This document shows positions 56,108 through 64,000 of a stretch of DNA of 64,000 nucleotides, piece by piece (position 1 is the first letter of the stretch; each line of letters opens with the position of its first letter). The translations under genes and the position numbers were made by a program. Source of the stretch: Acinetobacter sp. SAAs474 (GTDB taxonomy: Bacteria > Pseudomonadota > Gammaproteobacteria > Pseudomonadales > Moraxellaceae); contig NZ_CP127915.1 of assembly GCF_032823475.1 (NCBI RefSeq), positions 1,984,001 to 2,048,000 of the forward strand, written 5' to 3'. The notes under the pieces are model-generated. The model was given only the letters and a program-made list of their open reading frames with translations. It had not been told where the DNA came from and did no database searches.

Positions 56108-58561
56108 ATGCATCACAAAAATCTTTTTATGCCTTTGGCGCTCATCAGTGCAATGGCAGCAGTACAACAGGTATATGCAGCAGATGAGTTTATTGTACGT
56201 GATATTCAAATCGATGGACTTGTAAGATTAACACCAGAAAATGTGTATAGCATGATTCCGGTCAAAGCTGGTGATCGAGTGAATGATGCGACCGTTTCTA
56301 ATGCCATACGTGCCTTATATGCTACTGGTTTATTTGATGATATTAAATCATCTCGTAATGGTGATACATTAGTTTTTCAAGTGGTCGAGCGCCCATTGAT
56401 TTCGAAGGTTGAGTTAAAGGGTAATAAGTTAATTCCTAAAGAGGCTTTACAGGAAGGCCTGAAAAAAATGGGAATTGCTGAAGGCGAAGTATTAAATAAA
56501 GCGACATTACAAACTTTAGAATCTGAACTTGAACAGCAGTATATGCAACAAGGGCGCTATGAAGCCACTGTTAATGTTAAAACGATACCTCAGCCCAATA
56601 ATCGTGTTGAATTAATTATTGAATTTGTTGAGGGTAAACCAGCAAAAGTGGTTGACATCAATATTATTGGTAATACGGTATTTACTGAAAGCGAAATCAA
56701 ACAAGCTTTTGCCATTAAAGAATCGGGCTGGAGCTCTATTGTTAGTGGTAATGACCGTTATGCACGCGAAAAAATGGCGGCCAGTCTAGAAGCGTTAAGA
56801 GCGATGTACCTCAATAAAGGCTACATTAATTTTGATATTGTTAACTCACGGTTAAATATTAGCGAAGATAAAAAAAGCATTTTTATTGAAGTAAGTATTA
56901 ATGAGGGTGAGCAGTTTAAATTTGGTGAAACCAAATTTTTAGGCGATGCCCTGTATAAGCCAGATGAATTAGCAGCATTAAAAATTTATAATGATGGTGA
57001 TATTTATTCACAGGCCAAAGTGGATGCGGTGAAGCAATTATTATTACGTAAGTATGGTAATGCTGGTTATTATTATGCTGAAGTGAATGTGGTACCACAA
57101 ATCAATAATGAAACTAAAACAGTTGATTTGAATTACTATATTAACCCTGGTCAGCAAATCACTGTTCGTCGTATTAATTTTACGGGTAACACCAAAACAG
57201 CAGATGATGTTTTACGTCGTGAAATGCGTCAAATGGAAGGTGCATTAGCCAGTAATGAAAAAATTGATTTATCTAAGATCCGTTTGGAACGTACTGGATT
57301 CTTTAAAACAGTCAATATTGTTCCTGCGCGTGTTCCAACATCGCCTGACCAAGTCGATTTAAATGTCAATGTTGAAGAGCAGCACTCTGGCACAACCACA
57401 TTGGCGGTCGGTTTCTCGCAAAGTGGTGGTGTGACTTTTCAGGCAGGTTTAAGTCAGACTAACTTTTTTGGTACAGGGAATAGTGTAGCGATTGATCTTT
57501 CCCGTTCTCAAACGCAAGATTATTATAATTTAAGTGTTACTGATCCATATTTTACCATTGATGGTGTACGTCGTGGTTATAATATGTATTATCGAAAAAC
57601 CAAACTCTCAGATAACTATAGTGTTAATAACTATGTGACCGATAGTTATGGTGGTGGTTTAACCTTTGGTTACCCAATTGATGAAAATCAAAGTTTAAGT
57701 TTTGGTGTCAATATTGATGAAACTAAAGTGACGACTGGTCCTTATGCTTCAAATTATATTGCGGATTATTTAACATCGAATGGTGGGCGAGAAACAAATT
57801 CGGTTACTGAGTGTAAAGTGACCAAGGCTGATGGCACTTGTGCTGAAACTATTACCTATGGTGATCAATATAAAGGGAGCTTCTTAACCTATAATTTAAA
57901 CTTAGGTTGGTCGTACAATACGTTAAATAGACCCGTATTCCCAACTTCAGGTGTGGCACATCGTGTCAATGGGGAAATTGCACTACCGGGAAGTAAAGTA
58001 GAGTATCAAAAAGTAGTTTATGATGCACAAGCCTTTTTGCCATTACCAAAAGATTTTGTACTGCGTGGCTATGGTAAGCTGGGTTATGGTAATGATTTAC
58101 CATTTTATAAAAACTTCTTTGCAGGTGGTTTTGGATCGGTACGTGGCTATGAAAACAGTACTTTAGGGCCACGTTATAATTCAATTCGTGATGAAGCACT
58201 TGGTACTAAGGATAGTGATCCAGATAGTGTTGGTGGTAATGCCTTGGTACAATTCGGAACTGAATTGGCTATTCCATTGCCATTTAAAGGTGATTGGACA
58301 CGCCAGGTTCGCCCTGTGATTTTTGCAGAAGGTGCACAGGTGTTTGATACACAATGTAGCAAAATCTCTAATCAAACTTTACGACAGGATTGTAAAGATA
58401 ATTATGAGTTTGATTTAGGTAACTTACGCTATAGTGTTGGCGTTGGCTTTACTTGGATTACCATGATTGGACCCTTATCTCTTAGCTATGCTTATCCACT
58501 TAATGATAAAAAAGGCGATGATACTAAGAGTATCCAATTTGAAATCGGTCGTACTTTCTAA
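56108..58561 (+). CDS. bamA: outer-membrane protein assembly factor BamA
   Basis: Omp85 protein of 817 residues. A signal peptide (cleaved near VYAADEF) is followed by five POTRA domains, the first starting at FIVRDIQIDGLVRLTPENV, then the 16-strand barrel with the VRGY motif in GGFGSVRGYENSTLGPRYNS, ending in FEIGRTF. ATG 56108 is chosen; the upstream TTG 56093 would add five residues with no better signal. It is the core of the BAM complex. skp follows. Confidence 0.96.
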   Translation: MHHKNLFMPLALISAMAAVQQVYAADEFIVRDIQIDGLVRLTPENVYSMIPVKAGDRVNDATVSNAIRALYATGLFDDIKSSRNGDTLVFQVVERPLISKVELKGNKLIPKEALQEGLKKMGIAEGEVLNKATLQTLESELEQQYMQQGRYEATVNVKTIPQPNNRVELIIEFVEGKPAKVVDINIIGNTVFTESEIKQAFAIKESGWSSIVSGNDRYAREKMAASLEALRAMYLNKGYINFDIVNSRLNISEDKKSIFIEVSINEGEQFKFGETKFLGDALYKPDELAALKIYNDGDIYSQAKVDAVKQLLLRKYGNAGYYYAEVNVVPQINNETKTVDLNYYINPGQQITVRRINFTGNTKTADDVLRREMRQMEGALASNEKIDLSKIRLERTGFFKTVNIVPARVPTSPDQVDLNVNVEEQHSGTTTLAVGFSQSGGVTFQAGLSQTNFFGTGNSVAIDLSRSQTQDYYNLSVTDPYFTIDGVRRGYNMYYRKTKLSDNYSVNNYVTDSYGGGLTFGYPIDENQSLSFGVNIDETKVTTGPYASNYIADYLTSNGGRETNSVTECKVTKADGTCAETITYGDQYKGSFLTYNLNLGWSYNTLNRPVFPTSGVAHRVNGEIALPGSKVEYQKVVYDAQAFLPLPKDFVLRGYGKLGYGNDLPFYKNFFAGGFGSVRGYENSTLGPRYNSIRDEALGTKDSDPDSVGGNALVQFGTELAIPLPFKGDWTRQVRPVIFAEGAQVFDTQCSKISNQTLRQDCKDNYEFDLGNLRYSVGVGFTWITMIGPLSLSYAYPLNDKKGDDTKSIQFEIGRTF

Positions 58562-58604
58562 GTACGACTTTATTAATTCTATTTAATTAGGAAATTTATA
58601 TAAA

Positions 58605-59093
58605 ATGAAAAAATTAATATTATCTATGCTTGTTGGATTATCTTTTACTGCAGTACAAGCTGCTGATATCGGTGTTGTTGATATTGCCAAAGTGGTACAA
58701 AGCAGCAGTTATTTAAAACAACAAGAATCATCTTTACAACAATCTGTAAAACCGCAAACAACGCAAATTGAGCAATTGCAGAAAGAGTTAACAGCATTGC
58801 AGCAAAAGGCACAAACAGCAAAATTAACAGATGCTGAAAAGAAAAAAATGACTGAAGAGTTTCAGGCTAAAGTGACTCAATTAGAAAAATTACAACAAGA
58901 TGTTCAGGCTAAAGTACAAAAGTCTATGCAAGCAACCAATCAGAATTTTGAAACACAAGTAAAAACAGTTGCTGAACAATTACGCAAAGAAAATAAATTA
59001 GATGCTGTTTTGAATAAAACAGCAGTATTAGCATTTGACCCGAGTAGTGATTTAACTGATAAAATGGTGCAAAAGGTTAATGCAATGAAGTAA
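58605..59093 (+). CDS. skp: periplasmic chaperone Skp/OmpH-like
   Basis: Small periplasmic chaperone of 162 residues. Signal peptide MKKLILSMLVGLSFTAVQAAD, then the Skp core IGVVDIAKVVQSS, long helical tentacles rich in Lys and Gln (about 40-115), and a compact end FDPSSDLTDKMVQKVNAMK. It holds unfolded outer-membrane proteins on the way to BamA. Located between bamA and lpxD as in E. coli; lpxD starts three bases after its stop. Confidence 0.92.
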   Translation: MKKLILSMLVGLSFTAVQAADIGVVDIAKVVQSSSYLKQQESSLQQSVKPQTTQIEQLQKELTALQQKAQTAKLTDAEKKKMTEEFQAKVTQLEKLQQDVQAKVQKSMQATNQNFETQVKTVAEQLRKENKLDAVLNKTAVLAFDPSSDLTDKMVQKVNAMK

Positions 59094-59096
59094 CAA

Positions 59097-60173
59097 ATGA
59101 GTGACCAAAATCTTAATTTACAATATTTGGCTCAGGTTGTGCAAGGTCAGTGCCTTGGACAGCCTGATTTTTTATTAAGTGGTCTAGCAAGTTTAGAGCA
59201 TGCGGATCATCAGCAGATTGCTTTTGTGAATGGAGAAAAATATATTCCCCATGCACAGCATTCAAAAGCAGGTGCGCTTATTATTACAGCTGATTTAAAA
59301 GACCAGTTGTCAATGCACCAAAATTTTATTATTGTCGATAATCCCTATCTTGCCTTTGCTACTTTAACCCATATTTTTGAGCGTAAACATCAGCAAACGG
59401 GTATTGAGGCGACTGCGCAAATTCATCCGACAGCCATGATTGCTGATTCTGCATATATTGGTCATTATGTGGTGATTGGTGAAAACTGTGTAGTTGGTGA
59501 ACACAGTATCATTAAATCTCACGTCACATTGGATGATTTTGTGGAAGTGGGAGATCATTGTTTTATTGATTCACATGTGATGTTGACAGGCGAAACTAAA
59601 ATTGCCAATCGGGTTCGTATTCATGCCAATACAGTTATTGGTGGTGAAGGATTTGGTTTTGCACCTTATCAGGGGAAATGGCATCGTATCGCTCAATTAG
59701 GTTCTGTACGGATTGGCAATGACGTGAGAATCGGCTCCAATTGTAGTATTGATCGTGGTGCATTGGATGATACGATTTTAGAAGATGGTGTTATTATTGA
59801 TAATCTTGTGCAAATTGCCCATAACGTTAAAATTGGTGCAAATACTGCAATTGCTGCAAAATGTGGTATTGCAGGTAGTACCACGATTGGCAAAAACTGT
59901 ATTCTTGCTGGTGGGGTTGGTATCGTGGGGCATATTAAAATTGCCGATAATATAACCTTTACTGGAATGTCAATGGTCACAAATAATATTTCTGAACCAG
60001 GATCTTATTCTTCAGGTACAGTTCTTTTACCTACACCGCTCTGGCGACGCTCTGCTGTGCGTGTAAAACAATTAGCAGATGTGCCATTGACTCAATTGGT
60101 TAAAAAAATTGATCATGTACAAGCTCAAATTGAGCACATTGAATCAACTTTAGAATTGCGTAAATCATTATGA
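59097..60173 (+). CDS. lpxD: UDP-3-O-acyl-glucosamine N-acyltransferase
   Basis: Third lipid A enzyme, 358 residues. An N-terminal uridine-binding domain (about 1-100) is followed by a left-handed beta-helix of hexapeptide repeats ([26 protein letters not shown] and onward, about 105-310) and a C-terminal helix. The active His lies in [11 protein letters not shown]. It adds an acyl chain to UDP-3-O-acyl-glucosamine. The stop overlaps the fabZ start by four bases, so the two are translationally coupled. Confidence 0.95.
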   Translation: MSDQNLNLQYLAQVVQGQCLGQPDFLLSGLASLEHADHQQIAFVNGEKYIPHAQHSKAGALIITADLKDQLSMHQNFIIVDNPYLAFATLTHIFERKHQQTGIEATAQIHPTAMIADSAYIGHYVVIGENCVVGEHSIIKSHVTLDDFVEVGDHCFIDSHVMLTGETKIANRVRIHANTVIGGEGFGFAPYQGKWHRIAQLGSVRIGNDVRIGSNCSIDRGALDDTILEDGVIIDNLVQIAHNVKIGANTAIAAKCGIAGSTTIGKNCILAGGVGIVGHIKIADNITFTGMSMVTNNISEPGSYSSGTVLLPTPLWRRSAVRVKQLADVPLTQLVKKIDHVQAQIEHIESTLELRKSL

Positions 60174-60649
60174 CAGAATCAACTTTAGCCAAGTTCACGA
60201 AGCCTGTGTTACCGATGCATATTGCTGCTATTCGTGAATATTTACCACATCGTTATCCATTTTTACTGGTAGATCGTGTTACTGAAATTTCAGATAGTAG
60301 TATTGTTGGGTATAAAAACGTTTCTATTAATGAAGAGTTTTTACAAGGGCATTTTCCAGAATATCCAATTATGCCAGGGGTTCTAATTATTGAAGCACTG
60401 GCACAAGTTTCAGGTGTTTTGGGTTTTATTATGAATAATGAAAGACCAAAACCAGGCACGGTGTTTTTATTTGCAGGTGCTGAAAAAGTCAGATTTAAAA
60501 AACAAGTGGTTGCTGGTGATCAATTGATATTAAAATCTGAATTAATAATGCAAAAACTTGGTATTTACAAATATAATTGTAGTGCCTCAGTTGATGGTGT
60601 TATCGCAGCAACTGCGGAAATTATTATCTCCAGACAAAAAACAGAGTAA
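60170..60649 (+). CDS. fabZ: 3-hydroxyacyl-ACP dehydratase FabZ
   Basis: Hot-dog-fold dehydratase of 159 residues. The [11 protein letters not shown] phrase, active His61 in [13 protein letters not shown] and Glu75 in [11 protein letters not shown] define FabZ. It has a slightly longer N terminus than E. coli FabZ (151 residues). It competes with LpxA for hydroxyacyl-ACP, and sharing an operon with lpxD and lpxA matches that link. It overlaps lpxD by four bases; lpxA begins two bases after its stop. Confidence 0.95.
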   Translation: MTESTLAKFTKPVLPMHIAAIREYLPHRYPFLLVDRVTEISDSSIVGYKNVSINEEFLQGHFPEYPIMPGVLIIEALAQVSGVLGFIMNNERPKPGTVFLFAGAEKVRFKKQVVAGDQLILKSELIMQKLGIYKYNCSASVDGVIAATAEIIISRQKTE

Positions 60650-60651
60650 GC

Positions 60652-61440
60652 ATGAGCAATAACGAATTCATTCATCCTACCGCTATTATTGACTCATCTG
60701 CAGTCCTTGCACCAGATGTTCAAATTGGTCCTTATTGTATTATTGGGCCAAATGTAAGCATTGGTGCTGGTACTAAATTGCATTCACATGTTGTGGTGGC
60801 AGGCTATACTCGAATTGGTCAAAATAATGAAATTTTCCAGTTTGCAAGTGTGGGTGAGATTTGCCAAGATTTAAAGTATAAGGGTGAAGAAACTTGGTTG
60901 GAAATTGGAGATCACAATTCTATTCGTGAACATTGTAGTTTGCATAGAGGGACTGTTCAGGATCAAGGTCTAACTAAGTTGGGGAATTATAATTTATTAA
61001 TGGTCAATACTCATATTGCACACGACTGTGTGGTGGGTGATCATAATATTTTTGCCAATAATGTTGGTGTTGCTGGTCATGTGCATATTGCTGATTATGT
61101 GATTGTCGGTGGAAATTCTGGTATTCATCAATTTTGTAAGATTGATTCATTTAGTATGATTGGTGGGGCTTCACTGATTTTAAAAGATGTGCCTGCCTAT
61201 GTCATGGTTTCTGGTAATCCTGCACATGCTTTTGCAATGAATGTTGAAGGAATGCGTCGTAAGGGGTGGTCAAAAGAAACGATTCAAGGCTTGCGTGAAT
61301 CATTTAAGTTGATTTATAAGTCTGGGCTGACCACTCAAGAAGCGATTGAAAAAATTCGTACAGAGATTTTGCCTTCTGTTTCTGAGGCACAGCGACTGAT
61401 TGACTCGTTAGAGCAATCTCAACGTGGTATTGTGCGTTAG
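60652..61440 (+). CDS. lpxA: UDP-GlcNAc acyltransferase LpxA
   Basis: First lipid A enzyme, 262 residues, same length as in E. coli. Hexapeptide repeats (about 5-180) form the left-handed helix. The catalytic His is in NTHIAHDCVVGDHNIFANN; GNPAHAFAMNVEGMRRKGWS and the C-terminal helices close the fold. It is the last gene of the block; lpxB, which follows in E. coli, is absent and a terminator is present instead. Confidence 0.96.
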   Translation: MSNNEFIHPTAIIDSSAVLAPDVQIGPYCIIGPNVSIGAGTKLHSHVVVAGYTRIGQNNEIFQFASVGEICQDLKYKGEETWLEIGDHNSIREHCSLHRGTVQDQGLTKLGNYNLLMVNTHIAHDCVVGDHNIFANNVGVAGHVHIADYVIVGGNSGIHQFCKIDSFSMIGGASLILKDVPAYVMVSGNPAHAFAMNVEGMRRKGWSKETIQGLRESFKLIYKSGLTTQEAIEKIRTEILPSVSEAQRLIDSLEQSQRGIVR

Positions 61441-61457
61441 ATACAGCGTGGCTATTT

Positions 61458-61490
61458 AAAAAAGGTTATCTTTAATGATGGCCTTTTTTT
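61458..61490 (+). terminator. terminator after lpxA
   Basis: A 13-bp stem with two G-U pairs (61458-61470 with 61477-61489), six-base loop, ending in seven T residues. The A-rich left arm may allow it to act weakly for the convergent cpoB transcript. Confidence 0.8.
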
Positions 61491-61526
61491 AATTCATGAT
61501 ACCTATATGATGGTTAGTGATGATAT

Positions 61527-62390
61527 TTAGATCGCCGCTTTTTTATTTTTAATAAATTTTACCTCTTCAGCATTTGGATATCTTTTGAGTAAATCTGCTT
61601 TATATTGATTGGCAAGTTGGTTATTGTGATCGACATTTAAGGCAATACTATAAAGACGATAAATTGCGCTGGGTGCTTTGCTTGAATTTGGATATTGTTT
61701 CATAACAATTTCAAAATTTTTTTTCGCTGCAGCATAATTGGTAGGTTCTAAGGCTAGATTAAATTCAGCCAACCAAAAATAGGCATTACTGACATAAATA
61801 CTGTTTGGATTATTTTTAATAAAGTTCTGCATAGGAAGAATTGCTTTTTGTGCACCGCCTTGTTTGTATGCATCTAAAGCAACCGTATAAGCTGCCTTGT
61901 CAAGATCCGTATTTGAGGAGGGCGGGGTTTGTTGGGTTGCCGTTTGTATTGCTGAAGTCGTGTTGAATTCGGTTGAGTTTTTTGTTTTTGCTATTGTTGG
62001 TTGTTTTGCTGCTTCTACAGTATTTTCTTTATTTTCTTCTTCTTTTGCGGCTGAGCTATCATCAGGGTCAACCTTTTGTAAAATTAATTCAAGACGTTGA
62101 TCTAAGTCGGTATAACGATTGTTGAGTTCATTTTTTAGCTGACTAATTTCATTGTCTTGTTCTTCTATTTTTCCACGTAAAATACGAATATCTTTTTCTA
62201 ATTCTTGTGTTTTTTGTGTTAATTGCCAATTAATATTGGTTGGTAATGTGGACGCTGTATTTGGAACAGTTAACGCAGGAATTGATGCTGTTGTTGTATT
62301 GCTTAATTCTTTTGATTCGATAGGTATATCGGCATAGAGTGCGCTACTGCTGAATACTGCAAGCATAAAGAAAGTACTTTTTTTAAGCAT
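61527..62390 (-). CDS. cpoB: cell division coordinator CpoB (YbgF-like)
   Basis: Periplasmic protein of 287 residues. It has a signal peptide (cleavage near LYADIP), a coiled coil with repeated Leu/Glu (QLTQKTQELEKDIRILRGKIEEQDNEISQLKNE in parts, about 55-105), a low-complexity linker of Ala, Thr and Gln, and a C-terminal TPR region (about 170-280). The YTVALDAYKQGGAQKAI, NPNSIYVSNAYFWLAE and YPNSSKAPSAIYRL phrases match CpoB. It links peptidoglycan synthesis with outer-membrane constriction via Tol-Pal. The tol-pal genes are not next to it here. It is convergent with lpxA. Confidence 0.88.
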   Translation of the reverse strand: MLKKSTFFMLAVFSSSALYADIPIESKELSNTTTASIPALTVPNTASTLPTNINWQLTQKTQELEKDIRILRGKIEEQDNEISQLKNELNNRYTDLDQRLELILQKVDPDDSSAAKEEENKENTVEAAKQPTIAKTKNSTEFNTTSAIQTATQQTPPSSNTDLDKAAYTVALDAYKQGGAQKAILPMQNFIKNNPNSIYVSNAYFWLAEFNLALEPTNYAAAKKNFEIVMKQYPNSSKAPSAIYRLYSIALNVDHNNQLANQYKADLLKRYPNAEEVKFIKNKKAAI

Positions 62391-62668
62391 AATAAAATCC
62401 AGATATGAAACGAATATCAGTTAGGTTTTTTATAATATGCCAGTTTCACTGGATGACGACAAGGATGATCTGTCGCTTTCTGGAAAAGTTATGATGAGTT
62501 GATTAAAATCAGTACGCTGTTTAAGTCTCTTGTTGGGGATTCGCTGTTGTGATAAATAGTGCTGATTTAAATAAATTATATTTTTGACTTTTTAATAAGC
62601 AAACAAACATCAAATGGCTGTAATAGACTTGCAAGTTACATAAAATTCTCTATACTTGGTTTTGTAAT
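62391..62668. other. spacer between cpoB and ffs
   Basis: About 280 AT-rich bases between the cpoB start and ffs. The ffs promoter, listed separately, occupies the right end. Nothing else was noticed. Confidence 0.4.
62629..62656 (+). promoter_or_regulatory. sigma-70 promoter of ffs
   Basis: TTGCAA (62629-62634), a 16-base spacer and TATACT (62651-62656), 12 bases before the predicted 5' end of the SRP RNA. Confidence 0.75.
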
Positions 62669-62781
<113 letters not shown>

Positions 62782-62790
62782 ATATCTAAA

Positions 62791-63420
62791 TTATTCATTT
62801 ATAAAATCATCATGTTCTTGATGATGAATAACTTTTAAAATAATCTCCATATCAAAGCCACGATACATCAAGAAGCGAATTTGTTTTGCCTTTTGTTTAT
62901 GATCTTGTGTTACTTCTACGCCAAATTTTTTGACTTTTAACTGATAGGCCTGTGCTAACCAGTTGACTTTTTTTAAATCTTCTTCAATCAATTGTTGGTC
63001 AACTTTTTTCGCTTTTAAAGCCATTTTGATTTGATGCGGACCTTTACCTTTGCGTTTCTGGCTTGAGAGCACTATGTCTGCAACACGTTGGTCACTTTGA
63101 TAATTTTTTTCAGATAGTTCATTTACTAAAGCAATAACTTCTTCAGGATGACTGGCATAACGTGTTAATTTTTCGATCAAATCAGCCTTTGAGTATTCTT
63201 TACGTAATAATAATGTGAATGCATAAGCACGTAAGCGTGCACCGCTTAATCCTATTTTAGATTCTTCCCGAGCATCTTGGTCTAAATCTAAATTATTGGA
63301 TCTGGTTGTCTGATGATTGGTAATATTTGCATCTTGTATTGGCGTAAGATGGTTATATTCACCATACTGCGATTTAAGTGCATCATAATCGATAAGATTG
63401 GGAAACTTTGCTTTGGTCAT
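62791..63420 (-). CDS. recX: RecX regulator of RecA
   Basis: Protein of 209 residues, longer than E. coli RecX (166). The RecX core runs from ARLRAYAFTLLLRKEYSKADLIEKLTRYASHPEEVI, through NYQSDQRVADIVLSSQKRKGKGPHQIKMALKAK, to the C-terminal KQIRFLMYRGFDMEIILKVI. The first 45 residues, which are polar and rich in Asn, Asp and Gln, are an extension. RecX controls RecA filament growth. It follows recA on the same strand, with a terminator between, as is common for limiting recX expression. Confidence 0.9.
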   Translation of the reverse strand: MTKAKFPNLIDYDALKSQYGEYNHLTPIQDANITNHQTTRSNNLDLDQDAREESKIGLSGARLRAYAFTLLLRKEYSKADLIEKLTRYASHPEEVIALVNELSEKNYQSDQRVADIVLSSQKRKGKGPHQIKMALKAKKVDQQLIEEDLKKVNWLAQAYQLKVKKFGVEVTQDHKQKAKQIRFLMYRGFDMEIILKVIHHQEHDDFINE

Positions 63421-63445
63421 GTCTTATAGTATTTCACTAAGATTA

Positions 63446-63465
63446 AAACGCCCCGAAGGGCGTTT
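63446..63465 (-). terminator. terminator between recA and recX
   Basis: An 8-bp GC-rich stem (63446-63453 with 63458-63465), 4-base loop TTCG when read on the minus strand, followed by TTTTAATC. It lies 26 bases after the recA stop and 26 before recX. Confidence 0.85.
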
Positions 63466-63490
63466 GTTTGCGATGAATGTAAGTAATTAA

Positions 63491-64000
63491 TTAAGCATCT
63501 AAAAACTCAGGTGTTTCTTCATCTAACTCTGTGGTTGGAACAGTAGTTGTCGTCAGTAATTTATCTCGAATCAGTTTCTCGATGGTTCGAGCAAGTTCGG
63601 GATGTTCTTCTAGATGGCGGATGGTATTATTTTTACCTTGACCAATCTTATCACCTTGATATGAATACCAAGCACCTGCCTTTTGAATAATTTCTTGTTG
63701 TACGGCAAGATCAATCACTTCGCCTAGATGATTGACACCTTTACCATAAAGAATCTGGAATAATGCTTCTTTAAATGGTGGTGCCATTTTGTTTTTAACG
63801 ACTTTAATTTTGGTTTCTGAACCAATAATTTCATCACCTTCTTTTACTTGGCCTGTTCTGCGAATATCTAGGCGTACAGACGCATAGAATTTTAATGCAT
63901 TACCACCCGTGGTGGTTTCTGGGCTACCAAACATCACACCAATTTTCATACGAATCTGGTTAATGAAGATGACCATGCAGTTAGAGCGTTTGGCATTTCC
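63491..64000 (-). CDS. recA: RecA recombinase, 3' part (cut by window edge)
   Basis: The last 169 codons of recA; the frame continues past the right edge. The segment starting [20 protein letters not shown] includes the Walker B neighbourhood and L2 ([25 protein letters not shown]), followed by the C-terminal domain with [13 protein letters not shown] and [13 protein letters not shown]. The end is acidic ([10 protein letters not shown]), as in RecA, where it tempers DNA binding. It is followed by an intrinsic terminator and then recX. The N-terminal part, ATP-binding P-loop included, is outside the window. Confidence 0.96.
   Translation of the reverse strand, partial: GNAKRSNCMVIFINQIRMKIGVMFGSPETTTGGNALKFYASVRLDIRRTGQVKEGDEIIGSETKIKVVKNKMAPPFKEALFQILYGKGVNHLGEVIDLAVQQEIIQKAGAWYSYQGDKIGQGKNNTIRHLEEHPELARTIEKLIRDKLLTTTTVPTTELDEETPEFLDA

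Overview
This window looks like chromosomal DNA of a gammaproteobacterium of the Moraxellaceae, most likely Acinetobacter. The DNA is AT-rich. It carries Acinetobacter-type families (a DcaP-like porin, an aromatic-acid:H+ symporter, a GDSL-esterase autotransporter) and the gene order rimO-pyrH-frr-uppS-cdsA-dxr-rseP-bamA-skp-lpxD-fabZ-lpxA. The genus is inferred from family resemblance, not from a search. I saw no tRNA, rRNA, CRISPR array, insertion sequence or prophage. The only structural RNA I recognise is the 4.5S SRP RNA at 62669-62781.

Layout. (1) 0.2-4.2 kb: an aromatic-acid symporter, a DcaP-like porin, and a six-TM ion-channel-like protein whose pore signature is not the usual TVGYG. 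(2) 4.2-12.5 kb: the most distinctive region. A leftward operon (HAD phosphatase, alpha/beta hydrolase, two 4-TM SMR/EamA-like half-transporters, DegT-type aminotransferase) and a rightward set (MipA/OmpV-like outer-membrane protein, class-III aminotransferase, GNAT/FemAB-like acyltransferase, ureohydrolase-fold protein) diverge from one control region. Together they look like a small biosynthesis-and-export pathway for an aminated, acylated compound whose identity I cannot name. (3) 12.8-24.4 kb: pyruvate:quinone oxidoreductase, SemiSWEET, an SLC13/ArsB-type permease, PPK2, a P3A-type H+-ATPase, a TonB siderophore receptor, a glutathione-transferase remnant and MarC. (4) 24.4-44.7 kb: housekeeping and transport genes (bioB, queG, nnr, lysO, an AraC regulator, zapE, a GDSL autotransporter, glcB, a MarR regulator, TerC-CBS, brnQ, map) separated by long AT-rich spacers. 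A candidate small RNA lies beside bioB. (5) 44.8-48.8 kb: a LysR regulator, a small Cys-containing protein and the nitrogen two-component pair ntrB-ntrC, with a sigma-54-like promoter upstream. (6) 49.2-61.5 kb: the envelope and translation block from rimO to lpxA, closed by a terminator. (7) 61.5-64 kb: cpoB, ffs, recX and the 3' part of recA, which runs off the right edge.

How the parts work together. uppS, cdsA, dxr, rseP, bamA, skp, lpxD, fabZ and lpxA form a tightly packed envelope-building block covering isoprenoid and lipid carriers, phospholipid precursor, outer-membrane protein assembly and lipid A. ntrB-ntrC forms a nitrogen-sensing module that may control itself through sigma-54. 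The P-type H+-ATPase, PPK2 and the anion permease sit together on one strand and may share a role in pH or energy stress. Several start codons were moved downstream of the longest reading frame because a Shine-Dalgarno sequence or a promoter supports the internal start; each case is stated in its entry.
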